This document shows positions 7,494 through 15,164 of a stretch of DNA of 16,103 nucleotides, one piece after another (position 1 is the stretch's first letter; each line of letters starts with the position of its first letter). Under the pieces are notes generated by a model, which was given only the letters and a program-made list of their open reading frames with translations, was not told where the DNA came from and ran no database searches. The position numbers and the translations under genes are program-made. The DNA lies in assembly GCA_027080315.1 (NCBI GenBank), contig JALWSI010000170.1, positions 1 through 16,103 on the forward strand, written 5' to 3'. This stretch comes from a bacterium. Lineage in GTDB: Bacteria; Thermosulfidibacterota; Thermosulfidibacteria; Thermosulfidibacterales; JALWSI01.

Positions 7494-9380
7494 GTGTACC
7501 TTGAATACTACGATCTGAAAGAGAAGCCCTTTGCCATCACCCCAGATCCCGACTTCATCTACCTGAACGACACCTTTCGCCAGGGGTTCAACGAGATAAT
7601 CTACGCTATCCAGAACAAGCTGGGCCTTGCGGTGTTGATTGGAGAGGTGGGCACGGGAAAGACAACCCTTGCCAGAGCCATATTGAGAGAGCTGAGGAAC
7701 AAATGCAAGACCGCATACATAATAAACCCATCATTGTCTTTTGAAGAGCTTGTAGGTGCTATTTTGCGAGATTTTGGGGAAGAGGATATCCCCCAAGGGC
7801 GAGAGGCTCTTTTGGCCAGGTTGAACGAATTTCTCCTTGACTCATACCACCAGGGCGAGACTGTGGTAGTCTTCATTGACGAGGCCCATCTGCTTGAAGA
7901 GAAGGAGCTTGAGAAGATACGACTTCTTTCTAACCTTGAAACCAACAAAGAGAAACTGTTGCAGATAGTCTTGATAGGCCAGCCCGAGCTTGGTCGCACC
8001 CTTTCAAAGCGCAGCATGAGACAGCTTAGAGACCGCATTGTGGTACAGGTGGGATTAGAACCTTTGAAGCCGAAAGAGGTGTGCGACTACATCTACCACA
8101 GACTGAGCTTGGCTGGAGACTCCGGAGTCCTCTCATTCACCCCAAGGGCCTGCAAAAAGATAGCGGCATTGTCCGCGGGAATCCCAAGGCGCATCAACAT
8201 GCTGTGTGACAGGGCCCTGCTCGCCGCCTACGCAAAGCGCACCTTTGAGATAACCCCAAAGTTGGTGAAAGTAGCAGCAAAAGACCTCAACCGCGAGTTT
8301 CCACAGGAGGTCTTAAAGGAGAAACGAAAGGGAATAGGTTGGTCTGGATGGGTTCTCATCTTTACGACTCTGTGTATTGCTGGGGTGTTTTACATAAACC
8401 AGACCTTTTTCGGCTACTCTCCCAAAGAGCTCTTGAAGGAGCTTCTCATGGTGGGGAAAGCGGTGCCAGAGGCCATAGTCAATAATAAAGCCCAACAGGA
8501 AATCAAGCCTGCTCTATCCCAGAAGGCTCCCGAAAAGGTTCAAGAAGAGACCAGCACCTCTCCCCCTCCAACACCCAAAGAGAAAGAGCCATCAAAAGAA
8601 GAGAAAGAACAGCCACAACCACAAAAAAATGCTTTGGAACCCACCTCCAAACCCTCATTTGTGCCAACAACTCCCCAAAAGATTGAAGAGAGCAAGAAGA
8701 GACCATCCACGCCGCCCCAAAAGGAAAGCGCGCCGTCAAAGGAATCACCTACGGAAGGGAATAAGCAAACCGCATTAACCACAAAAGAGGCCGAAGAACC
8801 ACCCCAAAAGAAGAAAGCTCAACAGGAAGCATCAAAAACCCCAAAAGTATCCACAGCCCCAAAAGCCAATGCCCAAAAACCTACAGCAAAAATGGAGAAG
8901 AAGCCCTCCGCCCAAAAGCCACAGCCCCAAAAGAGCAGCATTCAGAAAAAGAAGGCTCAAAAAGCCAGCTCAGAAGAGCCCAAGGCACAACAACCCAACA
9001 AACCAAAAGAGAAACATGAGAAACCGGCAATAACCGAGCCCATTCTCTCCCCAGAGACCGAGAAGACCATAGAGATGGAGGTTGAGAGATGGAAGAAGGC
9101 CATGGAGAACCTTGACGAAGCTACGCTAAAGGCCATGTACTCCCCCTCTCTCTACCCACAGCTTGAAGAGAGGTTGGAGGTGATGAGATCTGGGGGAGAA
9201 GAGAGGGAGATTCGTATTGAGAACCTGAAGATCACCCCCTTGGTGAATGGGGATATCAAAGTCACCTTTGAGCAACAGTATCTCTCTATGCGTTACTCTG
9301 ACTATGGACTAACCACCCTGGTCTTTAGAAAGAAGGAGAAGAAGTGGATCATTGTGGGCAGCCAGTGGAAGTCCCTGTGA
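7494..9380 (+). CDS. ExeA/GspA-like AAA+ ATPase with membrane segment and NTF2-like C-terminal domain
   Basis: Membrane-anchored ATPase of the ExeA/GspA family, 628 residues from GTG 7494. The start is the family-typical YLEYYDLKEKPFAITPDPDF. Walker A is GEVGTGKT (50-57), Walker B VVVFIDEAH (124-132), with LIGQPEL and the arginine-rich RQLRDRI after it. One transmembrane helix lies at about 285-303. A low-complexity linker rich in Pro, Lys, Gln and Glu (about 333-518) would sit in the periplasm. The last 110 residues (about 520-628; VERWKKAMENLDEATLKAMY, VTFEQQYLS, KKWIIVGSQW) match the NTF2/SnoaL-like domain found at the end of some L,D-transpeptidases and in Cds6-type proteins. ExeA usually ends in a peptidoglycan-binding domain instead. 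A role in secretin assembly is suggested by family and by gspD nearby, but no gspB partner is visible. The gene converges on murA with a 15-bp gap. Confidence 0.9.
   Translation: MYLEYYDLKEKPFAITPDPDFIYLNDTFRQGFNEIIYAIQNKLGLAVLIGEVGTGKTTLARAILRELRNKCKTAYIINPSLSFEELVGAILRDFGEEDIPQGREALLARLNEFLLDSYHQGETVVVFIDEAHLLEEKELEKIRLLSNLETNKEKLLQIVLIGQPELGRTLSKRSMRQLRDRIVVQVGLEPLKPKEVCDYIYHRLSLAGDSGVLSFTPRACKKIAALSAGIPRRINMLCDRALLAAYAKRTFEITPKLVKVAAKDLNREFPQEVLKEKRKGIGWSGWVLIFTTLCIAGVFYINQTFFGYSPKELLKELLMVGKAVPEAIVNNKAQQEIKPALSQKAPEKVQEETSTSPPPTPKEKEPSKEEKEQPQPQKNALEPTSKPSFVPTTPQKIEESKKRPSTPPQKESAPSKESPTEGNKQTALTTKEAEEPPQKKKAQQEASKTPKVSTAPKANAQKPTAKMEKKPSAQKPQPQKSSIQKKKAQKASSEEPKAQQPNKPKEKHEKPAITEPILSPETEKTIEMEVERWKKAMENLDEATLKAMYSPSLYPQLEERLEVMRSGGEEREIRIENLKITPLVNGDIKVTFEQQYLSMRYSDYGLTTLVFRKKEKKWIIVGSQWKSL
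8673..8933 (+). repeat. Six copies of CCCCAAAAG in the linker-coding region
   Basis: Exact copies start at 8673, 8715, 8802, 8839, 8857 and 8925; near-copies are at 8870 and 8910. Four copies are read as Pro-Gln-Lys. The two at 8839 and 8857 are shifted by one base and read as Thr/Ala-Pro-Lys. They all fall in the low-complexity linker of the ExeA-like protein. Confidence 0.75.
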
Positions 9381-9395
9381 GAGAAGCCAAGGGGA

Positions 9396-10676
9396 TCAAC
9401 CAACAGGCTGCTTAATCCTCTCTATCTCAACACCCAAAGCGGCAAGTTTTTTGTCCAGCTGTTCGTAGCCTCTATCTAAATGATAGACCCTTGACACAAT
9501 AGACTCCCCTTTAGCTGCCAGGGCTGCCAGCACCAGAGAGGCACTGGCCCTCAGGTCTGAAGCCATCACAGGGGCTCCTGTAAGGTGATCAACCCCCTGT
9601 ATAACCGCCTTTCTGTCGCTCACGGTGATGTTTGCCCCCATGCGGGAAAGCTCTGCCACGTGCTGAAACCTGTCTTCAAAGATGTTCTCGGTGATCATTG
9701 AGGTACCCTTAGCTAAGGATAATAGCGCCATTAGCTGGGCTTGAACATCGGTGGGAAACCCTGGATAAGGCCAGGTGGAGCACTCTACAGGGAGTATTGA
9801 GTCGCCGCCCCTCCACGCCTCCATGGCACCGTCAGGATAGATCTCTATCTCTATTCCCGCCTCCCTCAGCTTAAGCAGCACCGCGTCCAAATGGCCGGGA
9901 TTGCCTCCTTCCACCCTGATTCTGCCCCCGGTAATAGGGCCTATCATAAGCAGGGTTGCAGCCTCTATGCGATCGGGCATGACGTGGTGAGAGAAGCCTC
10001 TAAGCTCATCAACCCCTTTCACGGTTATCGTGGGGGTGCCTTCACCCTCAATCTGGGCTCCCATCTTGCGCAAGACCTGGCACAACTCGGTCACCTCGGG
10101 CTCTCTTGCGGAGTTCTCTATGGTGGTGACCCCATCTGCAAGCACAGCCGCCATAAGAACGTTCTCGGTTCCTGTGACGGTAACCTTGTCAAACACGATG
10201 TTGGTTCCTTTCAAACGGGAGCATTCAGCCAAAACGTATCCGCCCTCCACCTCTATCCTTGCCCCCATCTGCTGTAGAGCCTTCAGGTGAAGGTTTATGG
10301 GGCGAACCCCGATGGCACACCCCCCCGGCATTGAGACCTTGGCCTTGCCCAGCCTTGCAAGTATGGGGCCCAACACCAAGACCGATGCCCTCATCTTCTT
10401 CACCAAGCTGTACGGGGCCTCGTGGCGAGGGTTCTCTGGAGCAACCTCCATCCTTCTGTTCTTCTTGTCCCAGCTCACCCTCATCCCCAAAATCCCCATA
10501 AGCTCAACCATGGTCTCAACGTCCCTCAGGTTTGGTACTCCAGTGATCTCGCAGGGCTCTGTGGCCATCAACGAGGCTGCCAGTATGGGCAGGGTGGAGT
10601 TTTTGGCTCCGCTCACCCTCACCGTGCCTGAAACAGGCTCTCCACCCTTTATTCTCAAAGCATCTGCTGTGGTCAT
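9396..10676 (-). CDS. murA: UDP-N-acetylglucosamine 1-carboxyvinyltransferase
   Basis: First committed step of peptidoglycan precursor synthesis in the cytoplasm: transfers enolpyruvyl from PEP to UDP-GlcNAc. The 426 residues are close to family length. The catalytic loop is SMPGGCAIGVRPI with Cys at 120, the residue alkylated by fosfomycin in other MurA proteins, so this enzyme is of the Cys (not Asp) type. Also visible are SGAKNSTLPILAASL (Lys 25), ENVLMAAVLADG, HHVMPDRIEAATLL and PTDVQAQLMALL (Asp 310, matching the general base). The ATG directly follows the prmC stop (TAGATG), and AGGAG inside the prmC end lies 6 nt upstream, so translation is probably coupled. It ends 15 bp from the convergent ExeA-like gene with no clear terminator between. 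Confidence 0.97.
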   Translation of the reverse strand: MTTADALRIKGGEPVSGTVRVSGAKNSTLPILAASLMATEPCEITGVPNLRDVETMVELMGILGMRVSWDKKNRRMEVAPENPRHEAPYSLVKKMRASVLVLGPILARLGKAKVSMPGGCAIGVRPINLHLKALQQMGARIEVEGGYVLAECSRLKGTNIVFDKVTVTGTENVLMAAVLADGVTTIENSAREPEVTELCQVLRKMGAQIEGEGTPTITVKGVDELRGFSHHVMPDRIEAATLLMIGPITGGRIRVEGGNPGHLDAVLLKLREAGIEIEIYPDGAMEAWRGGDSILPVECSTWPYPGFPTDVQAQLMALLSLAKGTSMITENIFEDRFQHVAELSRMGANITVSDRKAVIQGVDHLTGAPVMASDLRASASLVLAALAAKGESIVSRVYHLDRGYEQLDKKLAALGVEIERIKQPVG

Positions 10677-11552
10677 CTATCTCTCCTTTGTCCTAACAAC
10701 GGTCACTACCCGATCCCTCCCCAAATGATCCTTCAAAACCTTCATACCATCATATCCTTTCCCTTTGAACAGAAGTTTCACCTTATCCACCTGCTGGGGA
10801 GAGATCTCAATGGCGAGCATACCGCCGGGCTTAAGGTGATGCGCAACCTGCAACACCAGTTGAGAGATCCAAAAGAGCCCATCTGGTCCTCCGTCAAGGG
10901 CTATCCTCGGCTCCATAGCCACCTCTCTTTGAAGAGATCCCATCTCAGAGGAGCTAACATAGGGCATATTGGCTACCACCACAGAGAACCTTTCCTCAGG
11001 TCTTATGCCCCTCATGAGACAGGTGCACACCAGACTGCATCTCTCCATCACCTTCAACCTAAGCAGATTCTCCTTAGCAACCTTAAGGGCCTCATACGAA
11101 ACATCGGTACCAACACCAAGAACATGGCCACGATCTGCCAAGACGGATCCCAAGATGGCACCGCTACCAATCCCCACGTCACACACCAAGGGCGAGGGCT
11201 CTTTAGTATCATCAATAAAAGCTATGGCCTGTGCCACCAGAATTTCCGTTTCGGGACGAGGAATGAGAACCTGGGGCGTCACCTTAAATCTATGCTTCCA
11301 GAACCACTCAAACCCTGTGATGTACTGAAGAGGCTCTCCTGCCATGCGACGCCTCAACATAGCTTTGTACTCTTCAAGCTCCTCAAGGTTCATGGGACGG
11401 TCAAGGGAGGTGTATAACTCCACCCTGCTGAGGTTAAGCAGCACCGAGAGCATCTCTTCGGCGTCTCTGCCGTGCTGAGATATTCCCTTTTCTCTCAGCA
11501 GCTCCTTTGCCCTAACCAGAACCTTACCTACTGTCCATTTCGTCCTATTCAT
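10677..11552 (-). CDS. prmC: Peptide chain release factor N5-glutamine methyltransferase, with NMPY in place of NPPY
   Basis: SAM-dependent methyltransferase that methylates the Gln of the GGQ motif in release factors RF1/RF2. At 291 residues it has the usual length. The N-terminal helical domain includes RRRMAGEPLQYITGFEWFW (family-typical GEPLQYI.G). IPRPETE lies at 97-103 and the SAM loop CDVGIGSGAIL at about 124-134. The catalytic motif, normally NPPY, is NMPY at 195-198, followed by VSSSEM and EPRIALDGGPDGL. ATG 11552 is chosen because the conserved part begins soon after; an in-frame GTG at 11597 adds 15 unconserved residues and has no better ribosome-binding site. A TTGCAA / TATTTT promoter (11585-11590 / 11561-11566, minus strand) would give an almost leaderless message. 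It is paired with murA, as in several delta-proteobacterial genomes. Confidence 0.93.
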   Translation of the reverse strand: MNRTKWTVGKVLVRAKELLREKGISQHGRDAEEMLSVLLNLSRVELYTSLDRPMNLEELEEYKAMLRRRMAGEPLQYITGFEWFWKHRFKVTPQVLIPRPETEILVAQAIAFIDDTKEPSPLVCDVGIGSGAILGSVLADRGHVLGVGTDVSYEALKVAKENLLRLKVMERCSLVCTCLMRGIRPEERFSVVVANMPYVSSSEMGSLQREVAMEPRIALDGGPDGLFWISQLVLQVAHHLKPGGMLAIEISPQQVDKVKLLFKGKGYDGMKVLKDHLGRDRVVTVVRTKER

Positions 11553-11557
11553 GACAC

Positions 11558-11585
11558 TTGAAAATAGTCTGCTAAACAGTATGCT
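11558..11585 (+). promoter_or_regulatory. Candidate promoter for alaC-hom
   Basis: TTGAAA (11558-11563, 5 of 6) and TATGCT (11580-11585, 4 of 6) with 16-nt spacing. The transcript would start near 11592, just before the GGAGG at 11603-11607 and ATG 11613. The -35 overlaps the candidate -10 of divergent prmC. Confidence 0.45.
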
Positions 11586-11612
11586 TGCAACAATCACCTT
11601 CGGGAGGACAAG

Positions 11613-12794
11613 ATGGAGAGAGAATTTTTAAGAATAAAGCGCTTACCACCCTACGTTTTTGCAATAGTCAACGAGCTAAAATACAAAGCGAGACGGCGAG
11701 GGGAAGACATCATAGACCTGGGAATGGGAAACCCTGATCTTCCCACCCCTCCCCACATAGTTGAGAAGCTTATTGAGGCAGCACAGAAGCCCCACAACCA
11801 CAGGTACTCTGCCTCAAGGGGCATAACCAAGCTAAGAGAGGCCATCTGCAACTGGTACAAACGCCGCTACGACGTTGACTTAGACCCTGAAACAGAGGCC
11901 ATCGTCACCATTGGTGCAAAAGAGGGGCTCTCTCACTTGGCCTTAGCAATCATAAGACCGGGAGACGTGGCACTGGTACCAACCCCCACCTATCCCATAC
12001 ACGCCTACAGCATGGTGATTGCCGGAGGAGATCTGCGAAGCATTCCCCTCTCTAAAGGAGACGATCTCTTTGACAGCCTCGTGAGGGCGGTTAAGCACAC
12101 CTGGCCCGTACCCGAGGTGCTGCTGCTGAGTTTTCCCCATAACCCCACCACCTTGGTTGTGGATAAAGATTTTTTCCGCAAAGTTATAGAGTTTGCCAAA
12201 GAGCACAACATCTACGTGATCCATGACTTCGCCTACGCAGACCTCACCTTTGACGGCTACACCCCTCCAAGCATCATGGAGATTGAGGGGGCTAAGGATG
12301 TGGCGGTAGAGATGTTCTCTCTGTCAAAGAGCTATAGCATGGCAGGATGGAGGGTGGGATTTGTTGTGGGCAACAAAGACCTGGTTGGAGCCCTTGCAAA
12401 GCTTAAAAGCTACTACGACTACGGCATATTCCAGCCCATCCAGATAGCGGCCATTGTGGCCCTTAACGGCCCCCAGGACTGCGTTAAAGAGATAGTTGAA
12501 ACCTACCGCAAAAGGCGGGACGTACTGGTGGACGGACTGAACCGCATGGGTTGGAAGGTTGAGAAGCCCAAAGGCACCATGTTTGTCTGGGCAGAGATAC
12601 CCGACGAGTTCAAAAAGATGGGCTCCTTAGAGTTCTCAAAGTTTCTTCTGAAAGAGTGCAAGGTGGCGGTCTCTCCAGGGGTTGGCTTCGGATACAACGG
12701 AGACGACTTTGTGAGGTTCGCTTTGGTGGAGAACGAGCAGAGAATCCGTCAGGCCCTTAGGGGAATGAGACAGGTTCTGGGAGGCTCCCATTGA
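11613..12794 (+). CDS. alaC: AlaC-type pyridoxal-phosphate aminotransferase
   Basis: Class I/II PLP aminotransferase, 393 residues. From memory of the sequence it is close along its whole length to E. coli AlaC (YfdZ), a glutamate-pyruvate transaminase: [61 protein letters not shown] and AMGSLEF-like [10 protein letters not shown]. The PLP lysine is K239 in [16 protein letters not shown]177 (PHNPTT), D205 and Y208 fit the cofactor-binding set. GGAGG lies 5 nt before ATG. The stop codon overlaps the TTG start of hom, so the two are one operon. That context raises the possibility that it serves aspartate or methionine metabolism rather than, or besides, alanine; the sequence alone cannot decide. 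An LL-diaminopimelate aminotransferase is less likely given the AlaC-like N-terminus. Confidence 0.85.
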   Translation: MEREFLRIKRLPPYVFAIVNELKYKARRRGEDIIDLGMGNPDLPTPPHIVEKLIEAAQKPHNHRYSASRGITKLREAICNWYKRRYDVDLDPETEAIVTIGAKEGLSHLALAIIRPGDVALVPTPTYPIHAYSMVIAGGDLRSIPLSKGDDLFDSLVRAVKHTWPVPEVLLLSFPHNPTTLVVDKDFFRKVIEFAKEHNIYVIHDFAYADLTFDGYTPPSIMEIEGAKDVAVEMFSLSKSYSMAGWRVGFVVGNKDLVGALAKLKSYYDYGIFQPIQIAAIVALNGPQDCVKEIVETYRKRRDVLVDGLNRMGWKVEKPKGTMFVWAEIPDEFKKMGSLEFSKFLLKECKVAVSPGVGFGYNGDDFVRFALVENEQRIRQALRGMRQVLGGSH

Positions 12795-14095
12795 GCAACC
12801 CCATTGGAGTAGGACTGATCGGAGCAGGCACCATAGGATGCGGCGTTGCGCGGCTCCTGCTTGAGAGCAGAGAGCTGCTAACCCAGAGGGTGGGAACCCC
12901 TCTCAACTTGGTGAAGGTGGCAGACATAGATTGGGAGCGAGATAGAACCTTCAACATCCCAGAGGACCTTAGAACCACCGAGGCAGAAGAGGTGATAAAC
13001 CACCCAGAGGTCTCAATAGTGGTGGAGCTTATTGGAGGGATAGAGCCTGCCAAAAGCTTCATTATTGAAGCCCTAAACAAGGGCAAACACGTGGTGACTG
13101 CCAACAAGGCCTTATTGGCAGAGTCTGGCAAAGAGATTCTTGACGTGGTGATGAGAGACGGGGCAGACCTGGGCTTTGAAGCCAGCGTTGCAGGGGGAAT
13201 ACCCATAATACTGGCACTAAGAGAGGGCCTGGTGGCCAATCGCATAGTGGGAATGTACGGCATCATCAACGGCACAGCCAACTTCATTCTAACCAAGATG
13301 GAGGACGAAAACCTCTCTTTCAATGAGGCCCTCTCACAGGCCCAGGCCTTGGGATACGCAGAGGCGGATCCCACCTTAGACATAAACGGCACAGACGCAG
13401 CCCACAAAGCGGTGCTTCTGGCCTCTTTGGCCTACGGCAGGCTCTTTCAGCTTCCAGACGTTCACGTTGAAGGAATAGAAGAGATAGACATAAGGGACAT
13501 ACGCTATGCTCAGGAGATGGGCTACACCATTAAGCTTTTGGCCATCATTAAGGGAGAGCAAGAGCAGGTTGAGATTCGGGTGCATCCCGCCTTGGTACCC
13601 TCTCAGCACACCCTCTCAAAGGTGAAAGGGGCCTTCAACGCAATCTACGTTGAGGGAGACGCCGTAGGGCCCACCATGTTCTACGGCAAAGGGGCAGGAG
13701 AGATGCCCACTGCAAGTGCCGTGGTTAGTGACATTGTAGCCATAGCCCGCAACATTCTCTCTGGGGCATCTCGCCGCACGGCGCCCTTCTCTTACCGAAA
13801 CCTCTCTAACGGGGTAAAAGTTAAACCCATGAGCGAAGTAGAGTCGCGCTACTACATGAGATTCTCGGTGCTTGATAAACCAGGGGTGCTGTCATCTATT
13901 GCAGGAATCCTCGGCAACCACGGCATAAGCATAGAGTCGGTGATCCAGAAGGGGCATCAGACCCACAGAGAGAGTGTTCCTGTGGTTATGATGACCCACC
14001 ACGCAATTGAGGAACACGTGCAGAAGGCCTTGAAAGAGATAGACAAACTGCCCATAGTTGTTCATCCCACAGTGCTCATCAGGGTTGAGGGATAG
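12791..14095 (+). CDS. hom: Homoserine dehydrogenase with C-terminal ACT domain
   Basis: NAD(P)H-dependent reduction of aspartate semialdehyde to homoserine, branch point to threonine and methionine. The 434 residues match the monofunctional form. The Rossmann loop [13 protein letters not shown] is at 8-20; [11 protein letters not shown] and [12 protein letters not shown] (Lys 106) follow, then the catalytic region [23 protein letters not shown] and [19 protein letters not shown] (Lys 206). A regulatory ACT domain (about 355-430, starting [17 protein letters not shown]) suggests feedback control, typically by threonine. The start is TTG, overlapping the alaC stop (TTGA), with GGGAGG at 12779-12784, 6 nt upstream. 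A rare start codon plus overlap points to translation coupled to alaC. The next gene is the tRNA; thrC is not in the window. Confidence 0.96.
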   Translation: MSNPIGVGLIGAGTIGCGVARLLLESRELLTQRVGTPLNLVKVADIDWERDRTFNIPEDLRTTEAEEVINHPEVSIVVELIGGIEPAKSFIIEALNKGKHVVTANKALLAESGKEILDVVMRDGADLGFEASVAGGIPIILALREGLVANRIVGMYGIINGTANFILTKMEDENLSFNEALSQAQALGYAEADPTLDINGTDAAHKAVLLASLAYGRLFQLPDVHVEGIEEIDIRDIRYAQEMGYTIKLLAIIKGEQEQVEIRVHPALVPSQHTLSKVKGAFNAIYVEGDAVGPTMFYGKGAGEMPTASAVVSDIVAIARNILSGASRRTAPFSYRNLSNGVKVKPMSEVESRYYMRFSVLDKPGVLSSIAGILGNHGISIESVIQKGHQTHRESVPVVMMTHHAIEEHVQKALKEIDKLPIVVHPTVLIRVEG

Positions 14096-14122
14096 AAAAT
14101 TTGGGATTTAAGGTGGGTTCTA

Positions 14123-14151
14123 TTGACTAAGGCAGAATCCTATGGTTTAAG
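14123..14151 (+). promoter_or_regulatory. Candidate promoter for tRNA-Lys with GC-rich discriminator
   Basis: TTGACT (14123-14128) and TTTAAG (14146-14151) with 17-nt spacing. The bases after the -10 are GAGCCCGC, the GC-rich discriminator typical of stable-RNA promoters under stringent control. The transcript would start about 15 nt before the tRNA. Confidence 0.5.
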
Positions 14152-14172
14152 GAGCCCGCTTTTCAGGCAGGT

Positions 14173-14248
14173 GGGCCGCTAGCTCAACTGGCAGAGCAAC
14201 GGACTCTTAATCCGTTGGTTCCAGGTTCGAGTCCTGGGCGGCTCACCA
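14173..14248 (+). tRNA. tRNA-Lys, anticodon CTT
   Basis: Complete 76-nt cloverleaf with encoded CCA. The acceptor stem GGGCCGC (14173-14179) pairs with GCGGCTC (14238-14244), including one G-U pair. The D stem is GCTC/GAGC. The anticodon stem ACGGA/TCCGT (14199-14203 / 14211-14215) holds loop CTCTTAA, with anticodon CTT at 14206-14208, which reads AAG. The T stem CCAGG/CCTGG (14221-14225 / 14233-14237) holds loop TTCGAGT. The discriminator base is A at 14245. Confidence 0.98.
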
Positions 14249-14294
14249 ATAAAATCAACAACTTACAAATGACACAAAAAGGCGAGAGGCGTTT

Positions 14295-14314
14295 TTTCTA
14301 ACCTGTTTCTAACC
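14295..14314 (+). repeat. Short tandem repeat TTTCTAACC
   Basis: TTTCTAACC occurs at 14295-14303 and again at 14306-14314, an 11-bp period, between the tRNA and the helix-turn-helix ORF. An 11-bp period places both copies on one face of the helix. No function is assigned. Confidence 0.6.
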
Positions 14315-14325
14315 AAGAGTTGTTT

Positions 14326-14451
14326 TTACCACCTCATGGCGGTTCTGGTGCTTATGCCGGTACGCCTCGCAACCTCTGTAGGAGTGAGACCCACTGCTCG
14401 AAGGATGGCAAAGGTTACCTTGTTAAGTCCTGTTTTTGTCACCTGCCCCAT
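14326..14451 (-). CDS. 41-residue helix-turn-helix ORF, complete or a gene remnant
   Basis: Not recognised as a named gene. The short frame reads MGQVTKTGLNKVTFAILRAV then GLTPTEVARRTGISTRTAMRW. The second half is a good helix-turn-helix: helix GLTPTEVARRTG, turn, recognition helix ISTRTAMRW, as in resolvases, transposase N-termini and small regulators. TGAGG lies 6 nt before ATG 14451, so it could be translated as it stands. After the TAA I see no continuation of the protein in any frame, and an in-frame stop lies 9 codons upstream of the ATG. It lies 21 bp after the next upstream gene on the same strand and points at the tRNA. It may be a tiny DNA-binding protein, or the start of a decayed transposase or recombinase. 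Confidence 0.45.
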   Translation of the reverse strand: MGQVTKTGLNKVTFAILRAVGLTPTEVARRTGISTRTAMRW

Positions 14452-14472
14452 TTTGGCCTCACAGACTACAAA

Positions 14473-14790
14473 CTACCTTCTCATCTCTATCCTATAAACC
14501 TTGGGACCAGAAAAGAAGATTAGATGGGTTGACAACTCTCCTTTGTAGTACCACACCTCTCTTCTATCATAATCGGCTACCCCTTCAGCTATCACCTCCA
14601 CCCGATCTGGCTTGCCAAGCCACCTTAGCACCTCTCTCTTCGTGGTACCCTTAGAGATGATCCGTCCCTTTGCTCGCATGGAACGAATGCGTACTCCCCA
14701 CGCAGGGGCAGTTGCCAGGATGATACCTATAAGCACCAACACACCGACCTTTGCTCTAACTTTCATATCCCCGCTTCTTAAGCTCATCAT
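14473..14790 (-). CDS. Small exported protein, DUF2845/SmpA-like
   Basis: 105 residues with an N-terminal signal peptide: Arg/Lys at 5-14, hydrophobic VGVLVLIGIILATAPAWG at 15-32, cleavage probable near the end of that stretch. The mature part has KGRIISKGTTKREVLRWLGKP (41-61) and REVWYYKGELSTHLIFF, followed by VYRIEM. The spacing (G.t...V...lG.Pd, then a W/Y-rich strand and a final VYRIE strand) resembles DUF2845 and the BamE/SmpA two-layer fold. That assignment is inference. GAGG lies 6 nt before ATG 14790, so I prefer it to ATG 14766. The probable location is the periplasm; there is no lipobox Cys. It lies 85 bp after the 79-residue membrane protein gene. Confidence 0.8.
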   Translation of the reverse strand: MMSLRSGDMKVRAKVGVLVLIGIILATAPAWGVRIRSMRAKGRIISKGTTKREVLRWLGKPDRVEVIAEGVADYDRREVWYYKGELSTHLIFFSGPKVYRIEMRR

Positions 14791-14875
14791 GGCATCCCTC
14801 TGTCATGTTTTTGGCATATGCCTATAAATAATCTATCTCTTAATGACTTAAATATCAAGTACCTTGGAGATCTTC

Positions 14876-15115
14876 TTAGTCTTTTACTATAAAGAAGCCA
14901 ATCCCTCCCACGATAAGCACGCCAACCCATTGCGCCAGTAGCATAGGTACATTTACAGAGGCATACTCAAAGTTCTTTGGAGGCTTAAATATCCAGCTAT
15001 ACCCAACATTTATATAACCTCCACTACTCCAAAGCTCATGGTATGGCGGATAAAAAAGCATAGCTATAACTACCACTATCACTGCTACCAAGACACCCTT
15101 TTGTTTTATGTTCAT
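14876..15115 (-). CDS. Small two-helix membrane protein of unknown function
   Basis: 79 residues with two predicted transmembrane helices: about 7-22 (GVLVAVIVVVIAMLFY) and 58-77 (MLLAQWVGVLIVGGIGFFIV), with a roughly 35-residue loop between. The loop contains YPPYHELW and GYSWIFKPPKN. I recall similar short proteins (PP after helix 1, GYs.if.pP, then LL.QW before helix 2) as hypothetical proteins in several phyla, but can name no function. AAGGGAG lies 7 nt before ATG 15115. It lies 49 bp after the 85-residue gene on the same strand, so it is probably co-transcribed. Confidence 0.8.
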   Translation of the reverse strand: MNIKQKGVLVAVIVVVIAMLFYPPYHELWSSGGYINVGYSWIFKPPKNFEYASVNVPMLLAQWVGVLIVGGIGFFIVKD

Positions 15116-15164
15116 AACTCAACTCCCTTGATTTGTCTAACTTGGCTTTTTTAAGATATTCAAG

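Noticed and set aside
12757-13407. 216-residue open frame antisense to hom
   Set aside because: Ser/Pro/Leu-rich shadow of a clear gene, no domain, no ribosome-binding site; the same holds for the 230-residue frame at 10725-11417 (antisense to prmC) and the 180-residue frame at 4112-4654 (antisense to purH).
14276-14297. A-run, GC-rich stretch and T-run after the tRNA as an intrinsic terminator
   Set aside because: The sequence GGCGAGAGGCG is not self-complementary, so no stem longer than 2 bp forms before the T-run outside the A/T flanks.
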